From: Cordilura impudica
Taxonomy: Eukaryota; Arthropoda; Insecta; Diptera; Scathophagidae
Direction of reading: 5' to 3'
NCBI GenBank assembly: GCA_963682025.1
Contig: OY821517.1
Coordinates: 20,329,048 to 20,393,047, forward strand
Length of the DNA: 64,000 nt
In this document: one piece after another, positions 21,791 to 32,895 of the stretch
Numbering within the stretch: the stretch's first letter is position 1
Layout of the letters: every line of letters begins with the position of its first letter
Position numbers and translations under genes: made by a program
The notes under the pieces: generated by a model
Database searches by the model: none
The model's input: the letters and a program-made list of their open reading frames with translations, nothing else
Told to the model about the DNA's origin: nothing

Positions 21791-23884
21791 TAGGGTGGCC
21801 CTTAATAAAAAAGTGTTCAAACTCTGGGTCCCACCCCCTAGAAATATGCGAATAGCAAAAAAAAAAATTGAGATATATAAAGTTTTGGGTCAATGAAAAA
21901 AAAATTAGAGGTGCCTCAACGCGACGGAAAATTTCAAGTGTGTTTATATGGGAAAAATATGACTTTTTTTCAGATTTTACGAAAATTTCATTCTATAGTT
22001 TAACTTTTTCGACAAGTTGTGATATGAATCGATATCAGTTCTAAATTACCTTTTCAAAAAGCTATATAGCTTCAAAATCGAATAAAAACTCGCCAAGAAA
22101 CACGCGAACACTGCCACAAAAATTTTGACAAAATACTAATGCCATGAAAAAATTCGCTGTCTGCTTCCATCATTATCAGCAGAAAGGGAATGCAAAGCGT
22201 AAACGACAAAATATTGGGCGCGCGTATAGCTATAAATATGGATTTTATTTTGAACATAACCCGTGTACCGTAAGTTCATGCACTCAAACGAACTGGACAA
22301 GAAAACATCACAGTTGCGTATGTCAAAATAATTATGCCGACTTGTGTACATGGGTAAAAACCAATATTATTATGTCCATACTAGGAAGATTAATGTACAA
22401 GTGCAACAGGAGGGCAGCACATACCACGACATCGCAGCAGCCTTAAAAATTACTGAAACTATGGTTAGCTACGCTGTGCAATATTTCAAGAAGCATTCGA
22501 CTACAGAGAAGTTGGCCCCTTAAAAAAAGCCGAATTACAATTGCTCAGTTGCCCTAGACAAAAGCAATACGATGATTGCGAAAAACTGGGCTCTTTGGAA
22601 AGCTTCCCGAAAGATGCCGTTATTATCTGAGCATAACCGAGAGAAGAAACTAGAGTTTGGTAGAAAATATCGCCATTGAAGCGCTGTGGAATAGGACAGA
22701 GTATTATATCCGGACGAAATATAAGTTAATAGGGTCTTCCTCGATGGGAAAAAATATCATCATTCTTAGGAGTTGGACCGCTACACAAAATTGAAGGTAT
22801 AAAAATATATGCCGGTGACAAAAATATTTCAGCGATGTGAAGCACATGGCTTGCACGTCAAGCAATGGTTTATAAACAACTCGGTTATGATTCCAGATTG
22901 GCTTTTATGTAATCCTGATCTCAATCCGATAGAGAGTTTATAGCAAGTTGTGAAAACAAATTGATTAAAACCATAATTTTCTTTTGGTCTCTATACCTAA
23001 AAGTATTCAGATATGAAGTATTGTTTTATTACCACGTTACTAACCTATTGCGAAAAAAGTTTTTTAAGTTTTAAAAAATTTTCTTTAACAAAATTTCAAA
23101 AAAATTAATCTGGCACTTTAAAGTTTTGTTAGATATATATTGCAGCTTAACTGTGTGAATTTTTAAGTAAATTCCTCTGGCAGAATTTTTTTTTACAAAG
23201 AATTTTTTTTGCGGATTTCGAGAAAAATTAGTTTTTTGTGAAATATTCAGTAAATGTACTCTTTCTAAATACTTTGTATCAAAAATTTATCAGTTTTATA
23301 CTTTTAAACGTTAAATTTTATCTTAATAGCCTAGGCTTAAAAAAAAATAAAATATATGACCCCATTAACCCTTTTGGACTTGGGGTCGCATATGACCCCA
23401 AGTTAATGAAAGACAATTAATTTTAAAAAATCAAATGTTTTGTAAGTGCTGTTGAATTTTTAGATGTGACGCCTAAAATATAATAACCAAGTATGCAGGT
23501 CTTCCATGCTAAAAATTTGGAATAAATCGAACAACGTTAACCCATTCCTTGCCGAGGCCTAACTTTGAATTTTGGCATATTGAAATAAATTAATTGTTCT
23601 AGTAAACTAGATGAAACCCTTAATATGGGTTGGGAAATAAAATTGTGCTATATTTTACTGATTTTTATGATCTGATGATTATTGATTTTATAATTTGACG
23701 TCATTGGGCGCCACACATGACCCCAAGCTAGTATACGACTATTAAGTCAAAAAATTCAAATATTTTGCAAGTGCTTCTGAATTTTGGAACATGTTTTCAG
23801 TTTTTTGCTATTCACATATTTCTAGCGGATGCGACTATAAATTCGAACACTTTTTTCCCCTCCATATAACAAATAGCCACCCTA
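21791..23884. mobile_element. hAT-like element with 8-bp TSD and ~75-bp TIRs
   Basis: Identical 8-bp flanks ATGGGCAC (21783-21790 and 23885-23892) bound TIRs beginning TAGGGTGGC. Arms share AAAAAAGTGTTC and CTAGAAATATGxGAATAGC at similar offsets. The element is 2094 bp. I find no hAT transposase inside; the interior is AT-rich and holds a decayed Tc1-like gene that probably arrived by nesting. The 8-bp TSD favours hAT. Confidence 0.82.
22370..22985 (+). pseudogene. Tc1-like transposase pseudogene
   Basis: Readable pieces in order: ITETMVSYAVQYFKKHS (helix-turn-helix region), KMPLLSEHNREKKLEFGRKYRHW, VFLDGKKYHH, a short KQWFINNSVMIPDW, and CNPDLNPIESL in place of the Tc1 SPDLNPIE block holding the third catalytic residue. 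Stops and frameshifts separate the pieces. The QQDN block is not clear. Long dead, inside the TAGGGTGGC element. Confidence 0.72.
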
Positions 23885-26551
23885 ATGGGCACTGAAAACA
23901 CTAGCGGACCTTTCTCATTAACGCTTCCGCTTCTCTGTCTTCTGACCTTCACCTTTCAAACCTAAGGTCGTCAGAATGCGTCATATGGCCGCCGAGAGTA
24001 GTCTGTTTTTACTGGGTTCCCCTAACCAAACCTAGCACAAACTTAATTTTTTTTGAAGCATTTCACTAAATTGAGACAATACACTTTTTAAGGCAATTTT
24101 TCATTATTGTGTGTTACATTACCTAAATTTCATTTTGAGTATAAAAGGGACACATTAATATTTAAAACTGTTTTACAACTTCTGTTGGCGTGTAAGTGTT
24201 GGAGGAATCAAAACTATTTGATATAATAGAAATATTTACAACATATCAACCACACAAGAATAGACTTTTAAATATTTATATTTGAATATGCGTAACTAAT
24301 GACAATGGTATTTGTGACCTCTATTAGTGGGTGTAAAACGTTGTTTAGTGATATAAGATTTTTCGAAATTTAAGCTCAAAGCAACAAATTATCGCAGAAA
24401 ATCACTTAAAACCCTCATTAATAAAACTAAAAATTTCAATGTGAATGAACAATAAATGATAATGACGGCAACATATGTAAAGGAATACCTAACAAAAGAA
24501 AATTAAATTAAACTATCAAAACTTTTAACCATAGTCAAAATTGTTGTAATATTGTTTAATGGGCGATATTAACGCATTTAAGTTACTTGATAGTGAAGAC
24601 TGTTGTAATATGGAACAAAATGTATATTTCTTATATATTTTTGTGTGGACTCAAATGTTTCATGCATAAGATAATTTCATAATAAAAACCTAAAGTATTT
24701 CCTGTTGTTGGGGTTTTACTGCTGTGGTTGGCGGATTTATATGTATATGTGGTGCTTCGTTTTTTCGTTCTTTCTTACATTCTAAGGCTAACTATGCAAT
24801 TTACCACATGTGGTGATTCTAAAATAGTTGTAATTTTATTTATTTTCGTAAAACTTTCATATACACAAAGATCCTGTTATGGACCTTAACACTACTTTTT
24901 GTTGTATTAACGCTACTGCTGCTTATGCTTTTGTTTAAAGTCAGACAACCTTAAACAAGAGTTAAAATATTTTATACAAGTTAATGTGTTTGCACTTTTG
25001 CTAAACATACATAAACCGCAGGACCGTAATATAGGTAAAACGGTAGCTGGTGATATCCGATGAAGGTATATTTAAATTAAAATTCGTTACACAGAATTGG
25101 AATACATATTTGGAAATCTTATTAGAATAAGAATCTTTTAAGTAACAATCAGGTTCCTTAACCCACTCTTGGCCGTCCCTTGTTACGGCTCTGTACAATA
25201 ATAGACGAGTACGTTTATGTGTTTTAGTCCAACAATGACTGCAAGAACCTTAAAAAATTACAAACTACATTGTTGCCACTTGCAGTTGCCAGTTACTTAC
25301 AAAATACACACACGCACTCACACTCATATAAATATACAAGTTATAGGAGACTGAATATAATCAGCCACAAAACAATATTATTCGTTCGTATAGGAACCAC
25401 CAGTATTGCCACTGCCATTGGCATTGTTACGACAATATCATTATTTTAACTCGACGACTCTTTCGTACCGTTACGAGTCTAAAGAGTAAAGAGCAGCAGA
25501 TTTTACTATAATATACAACAGCAGCGGCAACAATTTATATTTCTACTGCTACAGCTTTAATAGTTTACAAAGACGTAAAGGAGGCAACATTATCCATAAA
25601 CGAACGAGTGCAAAAAAAAAACAAATATAATAAAATAATGTGCAACGTCGTGAAATGTCAACGACGGATATAAAATGAATTTTCACGGATTTACGGATAA
25701 TAAAATAAAATTCTTTACTTTATATCGTTTCCTTTCACTTTATGAGTAGGATAGTAATTTTTATGACCAACAGACATATGCACACACAAACACACACATA
25801 CAAACATCTGTAAGAATTACTATAATGAGCCACTCACTGACCCATTATTAATGTTGTGCTTTATGATTACTGTTGTTGTTGTTGTTTTTTTTTTTTCGGT
25901 TATGTACAATAGCTTGACCCGAAAAACGTCATTTTTATTTATATTTATTATATTCATACGCCTCTATCCACACCGAATACGCAACAAATTAAAAAAAAAT
26001 CGAATCTAACAAACTATTGAAAAATTTCGCTTCAGAGCATCATCTCAAATATAAGTAAAAAGTTCAATATGTAGAATGTACAAACCATACATCACATATG
26101 GCAACTCTTACGAAAATAAGAATAGTGGAAGTTAGAAGTATAAATGCAAAAATATTAAAAAATTCAAAAATAACAATAGTTTGTTTGAACGGAGTTGTAT
26201 CTTCTGAGATTAATACGAAGTACAAGCAGTATGGTATGAAAACTGATTTTTAACCACACTGGTCGTAGGCCTGACTTTTGGTTAGTGTGTTAAAGTGTGA
26301 CCAAAAGTACGAGTGTATGTGAGATAGACGCAGGTTTAAACCTCACGCCCCAAACAGGAAAATTTCATATAGAAACAATCTATTCAATTAAAACATAACA
26401 ATTTATCACAATGTTCAATAAATCGCTGATGAAGGCTGAAATGCCAGAAACCGGTCCGCTTAAGAACACTGTATAGTTAAGAATTTTTGAAACATAGGCC
26501 TTCTTCTTCTTTACCACGCACCATCGAAATAAAATTAAAATTTGCATATTA
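23885..26551. other. Intervening DNA, possibly low-copy, no gene recognised
   Basis: This is the longest stretch without clear repeat signatures. It has short CA, CAA/CAG and TTG runs (25270-25330, 25500-25560, 25880) typical of fly intergenic DNA. No frame with recognisable motifs. A hammerhead-like motif sits near 26426. Confidence 0.4.
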
Positions 26552-27042
26552 AGGTGCTATTACACGAAGTGTTTTTTACATATGTACTGTCACTTTTTTT
26601 ATCCATATGAAATTCCTCATGTCTGTCAAAATTGTCTTTTACATACGATTCATAATTTTTGCTATCACACGTGCATATGTATTTCCGTATGACATAACCT
26701 CTAAATGTAAATAACAGCTGATTTAATTTGTGAATTTACAAAAATTTATTGTTAAAAAAAAGTTATATAATTTTTAATTGTTAATTAATACTACACAATT
26801 TATTTTTCTTTCAATATTAATCTTTAAAATTTACTCTGTTTTTCTTTCGCGACAAGCAGTGTTGTATTTTCAGATGTTTGTCATGCAAAAATAGAACCTG
26901 TTCTAATTGAAAAACGTACTTGTGACTTTCCTCATGTATTGTACATAAACAATGTTTCATATGTATCACACGATGTGTACAACTTTTCTTGTGGGAAAAT
27001 TTGACAGTACATATGTAAAAAACACATCATGTAATAGCACCT
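26552..27042. mobile_element. MITE with ~42-bp TIRs, TSD TTA (PIF/Harbinger-like)
   Basis: The left arm begins AGGTGCTATTACACGAAGTG and the right arm ends CATCATGTAATAGCACCT. Arms share TGTTTTTTACATATGTACTGTCA. TTA lies on both sides (26549-26551, 27043-27045). 491 bp, no coding. A 3-bp TTA TSD is the PIF/Harbinger norm; the superfamily is inferred from that alone. Confidence 0.82.
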
Positions 27043-27099
27043 TTAGTTACAGTATTAATTGCAATATGTCTGAAAAAATACATCAAATTTAATAAAAAA

Positions 27100-27212
27100 A
27101 ACAAGTAAGAGTGTTAATTCATTTTCAATTTTAATTTTTTTTTTATCATTTTCCATTTTTCAATTTTCAATTTTCATCTTTCGTTTTTCATTATTAGTTT
27201 TTCATTTTTAAT

Positions 27213-27250
<38 letters not shown>

Positions 27251-27482
27251 TTAATTCTTAATTTTCCGTTTTCCATGCTTCATTTTTCATTTTCCATTTT
27301 TCATTTTTATATTTTCATCTTTCATTTTTCATTTTCCATATTCCATATTCCACTTTCCATTTTACATACATATTTCATTTTTAATTTTTAATTTTTCATT
27401 TTCCATTTTTAATTTTAAATTTTTCATTTTCCATTTTCCATTTTTCATATTCCATTTTCCATTTTTCATTTTCCATTTTTTA

Positions 27483-27528
<46 letters not shown>

Positions 27529-27814
27529 CCAATTTTAATTTTTTATTTTTAATTTTCCATTTTCCATTTTTAATTTTTCGTTTTCCATTTTTCATTTTCC
27601 ATTTTTCATATTTCTTTTTCCATTTTTCAATTTTAATTTTCCATTTTTTTTTAATTTTAATTTTTTATTCTCCATATTCTATTTTCCATTTTTTCATTTT
27701 TCATTTTCCATCTGTCATTTTTCATTTTTAATTTTTCTTTTTCCATTTTGCATTTTCCATTTGTAATTTTTCATATTTAATTTTTCATTTTCCATTTTGC
27801 ATTTTTCATTTTCC

Positions 27815-27846
<32 letters not shown>

Positions 27847-28626
27847 TTTATTTTCCATTTCTCAATTTCTCAATTTTCATTTTTCATTTTTCATGTTCCA
27901 TTTCTCATTTTCCCTTTTTAATTTTCCATTTTCCATTTTTAATTTTTCATTTTCCATTTCCACTTTTCATTTTCCATTTTTCATTTTCATTTTTCATTTC
28001 TGATTTTCCATTTCCCATTTCGCATTTTCATTTTTCGATTTTCAGTTTTCAATTTTCAATTTTTATTTTTCATTTTTCATTTTCCATTTTTAATTTTTCG
28101 TTTTCCGTTTTCCATTTTTCAATTTTCATTTTTAATTTTTTATTTTTAATTTTTCATTTTTCATTTTTCATTTTTAATTTTTCATGTTCCATTCTCCATT
28201 TCTCATTTTACATTTTTAATTTTTCATTTTCCATTTTCCATTTTTAATTTTTCATTTTCCATTTTCCACTTTTCATTTTCCATTTTTCATTTTCATTTTT
28301 CATTTTTCATTTTTCATTTTTCATTTTTCATTTTTCATTTTTCATTTTTCATTTTTCATTTTTCATTTTTCATTTTTCATTTTTCATGTTCCATTCTCCA
28401 TTTCTCATTTTCCATTTTCGATTTTAAATTTTCAATTTTCAATATCAATTTTAATTTTTCATTTTTCATTTTTCATTTTCCATTTCTCATTTCGCATTTT
28501 CCATTTTCCATTTTCGATTTTCAATTTTCAATTTTCAATTTTCAATTTGAATTTTCATTTTTCATTTTCCATTTTCCTTTTTCCATTTTCTTTTTTCCAT
28601 TTTCCATTTTTCATTTTCCATTTTCC

Positions 28627-28658
<32 letters not shown>

Positions 28659-28690
28659 TTTATTTTTATTAATTTTTAATTTTTAATATT
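27100..28690. repeat. 1.6-kb CATTTTT/CATTTTCC low-complexity array
   Basis: Near-continuous units of CATTTTT, CATTTTCC and AATTTTT with no fixed period overall. From about 28300 to 28385 there is a clean heptamer run (CATTTTT)n. Its left edge carries AACAAGTAAGAG, the mini-me 5'-end motif. Phe/Ser/His frames through it are artefacts. An opposite-strand relative lies at 56258-56491. Confidence 0.85.
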
Positions 28691-28854
28691 TAACTATAAT
28701 GATTAAAAAATATGTCGTAAAACTTGCTTAGGCCAATGTGACACGTGTAGTATTAATATACACACAACTGTAATGACTTCAACAATACGAAGAATTACAA
28801 CATATCCAACATATCTTAAGAAAAACAACAAACACACTGAAAAATTTTATTTTT

Positions 28855-29172
28855 TCAAGAGTTTTTTCAAAGTTTCATTCATAGCTCGTGAACCCTTCGA
28901 CCGATTTTGACGATTTGAAATAGCAACTCCTCTGGGATGTTAGTAAACGATTTTATACAAAAACGAGAGGTCTGGCTTAGATATTGACGGCGTGATAGTT
29001 ATTTCCACAGACAGACGGACAGACGGTCTTCGGTAAATCAACTTCCCTTGTTATAAGGATCAAGAAAATATATATTTCTGGAGTCTCAGGAATTTATTTC
29101 GATGCGTTACAAACGGAATGACAAACCTATATATACCCTCTGCCACTGAGGTGTGGAGGGTATAAAAATATT
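28855..29172 (+). mobile_element. Mini-me-like element, second family
   Basis: GACAGACGGACAGACGG core, then conserved TATATACCCTCTGCCACTGAGG and GGAGGGTATAAAAA. The inverted TATACCCTC...GAGGGTATA end is the general mini-me/DINE-1 style but the sequence differs from the main family. Confidence 0.62.
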
Positions 29173-30428
29173 TGAAATGATCTTTAAGGCTTCAAGCTCT
29201 ATTAGTGCGCTGTTTTAGTGCAATTTTTCAAAAAAAAATTTAATATATATATATAAAAAAAAAATTTGGACTTTTTTTAAAAAACTGGATCGCAAAATAG
29301 TAAAGTATTATTTATTTATTTTTTTTTTTTTTTTTTTGACACAAGATCTCTAAAAAGGAAGCTTTAGTGTGGGTCACCCGTAGATCTCAATGAAACTTGG
29401 ATATGTTATAGAACACGAAAATATAAATTCCCGTATTTTTTTTAATAGGCCAGTCACATATTTAGAGTGTCAAAATAATTATAAAAAACAACTGTTTATT
29501 GTGTTTGCAATTTTTTTTATATGAGAGATATTTGCAAGCTGCGATGACAAGTTTTTCCAAAGCAAAAAGCGCCAAAAAATACCCTAAAAAAGACTAAAAG
29601 GCGCTGAATTAGAATGAATCTAAAAACGCGTTTTTATTTATTGATATATAGCTTAAAACAACATCTCTTCTTATGATTTGGAACTTTGACTTTTATAAAA
29701 TTTAGTTTTAATATTTCTTAGATTTTTGTCTTCAATCGCAAAAACGCCAAACATAGAAATTCAAAAGCCAAAATCGTAAAACCATAAAAGCACAATATCG
29801 AAAAATAAACACAAAGAAAAAAAGAGAGCAAAATAAAAATTTTCCTAGTATAGAGAAATGATCATTACTGACTCACTGACTGTGTAACGCTATCTTCACA
29901 TTTTTTTTTTTTTTCAAATTCGTAAAAGCGAAAAAACTCAAAATCATAAAAACGCTAAAATGCAACACGCAGAAATACCAAATAGCAAAAAAGGAAAATA
30001 GCGAACACTAAAATCATAAAAACACTTAAGCCGCAAATACGTTAAAACGCAAAAACGCTGGGTCAAAGAATTTTTCGATCCACTCATAACAAAATAATTA
30101 ATGAATCTCTCATCATAACGATTTTGAAATACGGTTCAGTTATTTGAAATCCTCGTTATGCCGTTCACGTTGAGTCTGTTCAAAACCCTATTTTATTACT
30201 CTGCTTGTGAAATCTATATACCAATCCTTCTAATAATCCATCGTCGTGACATACATATAGTTCAAAGTTCAATTAAATTGCCTTTATTAACCTGTTATGT
30301 GGAAATGACAAGTGTCGCCCGCAAACATTTTCTGTGCCAAATTGGACATTGAGGGGCTATGCCCGCCACAGATTAAAATGCTTCAAAAGTAGTAGTATCA
30401 AATTTATCTTTTATCTATCTATCTTCCA
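29173..30428. other. AT-rich DNA, A-rich degenerate units
   Basis: Between 29540 and 30065 units such as AAAACGCTAAAAT and CAAAAACGC recur irregularly. No gene recognised. Confidence 0.4.
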
Positions 30429-30749
30429 TCTATATATGTATATATATATATATAAATGAAAATTTGTGGATTTGTAGGTTTAATATGAATAGGTGCCTAA
30501 ACTATAGGACCGAACTTCTTGAAATTTGAAAAATAGCCGATGTTTAACATCATATATCTGGAGCTCTATGATAGCAAAAGTCCTGAAACTTTGTAGGGGT
30601 ATATAAGTTAGTAATATAAAAAGTCCGGCTAAAAATGGGCTGGAACAAACCAGTGAGGGTGGCACATCCCAGACATGGTAAATACATAGCATCATAATTA
30701 ACAACGAAAATAAGTTATATGGCAAAACAACGTTTGCCGGGTCAGCTAG
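30429..30749 (+). mobile_element. Non-autonomous Helitron, family 2
   Basis: Starts TCTATATATG after an A. Ends with hairpin GGCAAA-acaacg-TTTGCC (30721-30738), GGGTCAG and CTAG, followed by T. This hairpin plus CTAG is the classic animal Helitron 3' end. 321 bp, no Rep/helicase frame. Unrelated in sequence to family 1. Confidence 0.88.
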
Positions 30750-30931
30750 TTATTATGTTGGCTCTCTTTTTCTTTTGCTTTTGTCAGGGCAAATGCAGCG
30801 GAAGGGGAAAGGATACACTTTATTTATTGACATGAAAATTAAATAGTTTTCACACGCATGTTTCTTTTAAAATAAATCATAAGGCAAGGGGTTAAAGAGC
30901 TGTAGAAATGTGTTAAATGTTTCATTTTGAA

Positions 30932-31160
30932 CCCTATAAGGACCACTGGGTATTTAAATACCCAAGAAAACCTTAACACCTAAAAGATTCTAGCACGTCC
31001 CGCGTGTGGTTAATTCGGCGAAGAACACATTTCCACTACTGGTGAAGGCAGGAACGCACAATTTGTGCTAAAATTTTAGCGATGTTTTTTAGTAAATAAG
31101 TCAAAGGGAAAGTATCACACCATGGTCTGTCAGGTATTTAAATACCCATGCTATATTACG
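30932..31160. repeat. Two GGTATTTAAATACC palindromes, possible piggyBac-type relic
   Basis: ACCCTATAAGGACCACTGGG leads into palindrome TGGGTATTTAAATACCCA (30947-30964). A second, GGTATTTAAATACC, is at 31133-31146. The layout resembles the ends of the 48.3-kb piggyBac element (CCC start, ATAAGG, then a palindrome). No TTAA boundary or frame found. Confidence 0.35.
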
Positions 31161-31189
31161 GCTGACGGTAAAAAAACCAAACTATAAAT

Positions 31190-32780
31190 CGAGGGTTTAC
31201 TAACGCAACCTCGTAACTAGATTTTTTACAATTTTGGGTTTTAACCGGAAATCAGAAAATACCGCCATATAATTCTGCAAAGTCAAAAATATTTAACAGA
31301 TCTTTTTTTATTTAACATAATGCAAACTGATATCTCAACTACCGAAAACGTGTCATGTACAACATCGTATCTTAAAATTAAAAGGTAGAATTGGCGTCGC
31401 CGATAGTCTGCTGATCACGCATATGCTAGCTAGTCTGCTCGTAGCAATGTGATTTATCTTGTTGCTGTTATTGAAAATTTTATTGTCCAGTCAATTCAGT
31501 TATTACGTGAACTTTGCAGACAATAGTGAAGTAATGCATTTTTTACTGTAGTTGTAAAAAATAATTTTACGGTAGGTAACAAAACTACATCGACATTATA
31601 TCTACACTATTGTCATCAGAACAAGTTATAGTGAAAAATAAAATAAAAAAAAAGAATTAAATAAAAACAAGGGAGAAAATTATAGTCGGTCTCGACCGAC
31701 TATACGATAAGCTATACCATGGTTTAGAGACCCTATCTCTTCCATCCAACTTATTCGATATAGAAAATAAGCATAAACCAAATTTGAGTGGCACTGTTAT
31801 TAATTTTTTTGGCTGAAGATATAAAAAAGTTCTTATCGGATGCTATATTTATATGTGGACTAGGTCGAAAAATGGACCGATCCTGATCATATTTGGTAAA
31901 GTCACTTATATTTTGAAAAATTATATACAAACCTAATTTGAGAAAAATCTGTGCAAGATTTTCGTTTTTTGATAGATTTAAGTGAATATCGGGAAGTAGC
32001 TCTATATGGGGCCGATGACTAAGAATAGTCCTATAAGAATTATTTTTAGACTACTGATTATGGATATAATAAACACATACAAACCCAATTTCACTGAGAT
32101 CTATATAACAATTTGGATCATATGGTAATTTAACTCGATTTCATAGGTGTCATTTGTATGACATGCACCGATTTTCGGCAATTCCAATAACGTTCATCCT
32201 GTGGCCGATAAAAGCTTATCTACTAATTTTCATCAAAATATATTCTTATTTACGACCTGTAGTTTTATTACAAGGTTTACATGAACACACAGACGGAAAG
32301 ACGCACAGACGGACATCGCTAAATCGATTCTGAAAGTGATTCTGATTCGACCGGTATAATAAAATGTGGGTCTAGGTCAAATACTTTTGGTAGTTACAAA
32401 CACATTATAGCCTGACCACATAGTGGTATAGGCTATAAAAAATGTGAGTAATAATAATATTGTTATTTGATTAAAAATAATTAATGAATTCAATAACATG
32501 TTTTTGAAATAAAATAATTTAAAAAGCTCATTTATGAATAACGCAACCATTTACCAATAACGCAATCGCGTATGTTTCATTTTTTTAAAGCAATTTTTCT
32601 GTGCAGAAAACCCGTATCTCAAAATATTACAGTTGTCTTGAAAATTTATTGACAGTTTCATTACTTGTTAGATTAAAAAAAAAAATAGTTAAGAAATGTG
32701 AAAAACTTATTATAAAATATTTTTTGTCTCTCCTGAAAGTAGTAGTTTCTGAGATACGAGATGGCGTTAGTAAACCCTCG
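31190..32780. mobile_element. TIR element with 4-bp TSD AAAT, superfamily unknown
   Basis: The left end CGAGGGTTTACTAACGC and right end GCGTTAGTAAACCCTCG are exact complements over 17 bp, continuing imperfectly through CTCGTA. AAAT flanks both sides (31186-31189, 32781-32784). Inside is a mini-me copy (31667-32440); without it the element is about 0.8 kb and non-coding. Four-base TSDs occur in Sola and Chapaev, but I cannot assign it. Confidence 0.72.
31667..32440 (+). mobile_element. Mini-me/DINE-1-like element, copy H
   Basis: Near full length: AACAAGGGAGAAAATTATAG, palindrome TAGTCGGTCTCGACCGACTA, degraded GACGGAAAGACGCACAGACGG core, and ACCACATAGTGGTATAGG end. Nested in the AAAT-flanked element. 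Confidence 0.8.
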
Positions 32781-32895
32781 AAATATCTTATTTATTATCT
32801 ATATATTAATACGTGAAGGTAAATTTTTAGTTCCCTTTTTAAGCAGTATGCGGGCACGGAGTAGTGTGAAAATTAGTGTGAGCTTGCGCTGGAAA

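Noticed and set aside
23364..23545. TTAACCC strings at 23365 and 23537 as piggyBac ends
   Set aside because: Both face the same way and there is no inverted partner; nearby similarity is better explained by a hairpin and repeats inside the 21.8-23.9 kb element.
23885..26551. Possible host gene in the least repetitive stretch
   Set aside because: No frame above about 65 codons, no splice-linked coding signal and no motif; only simple-sequence runs.
27797..28003. Open frame rich in Phe, Ser, His and Ile
   Set aside because: It is a read-through of the CATTTTT/CATTTTCC array; repeats lacking stops in one frame give such proteins.
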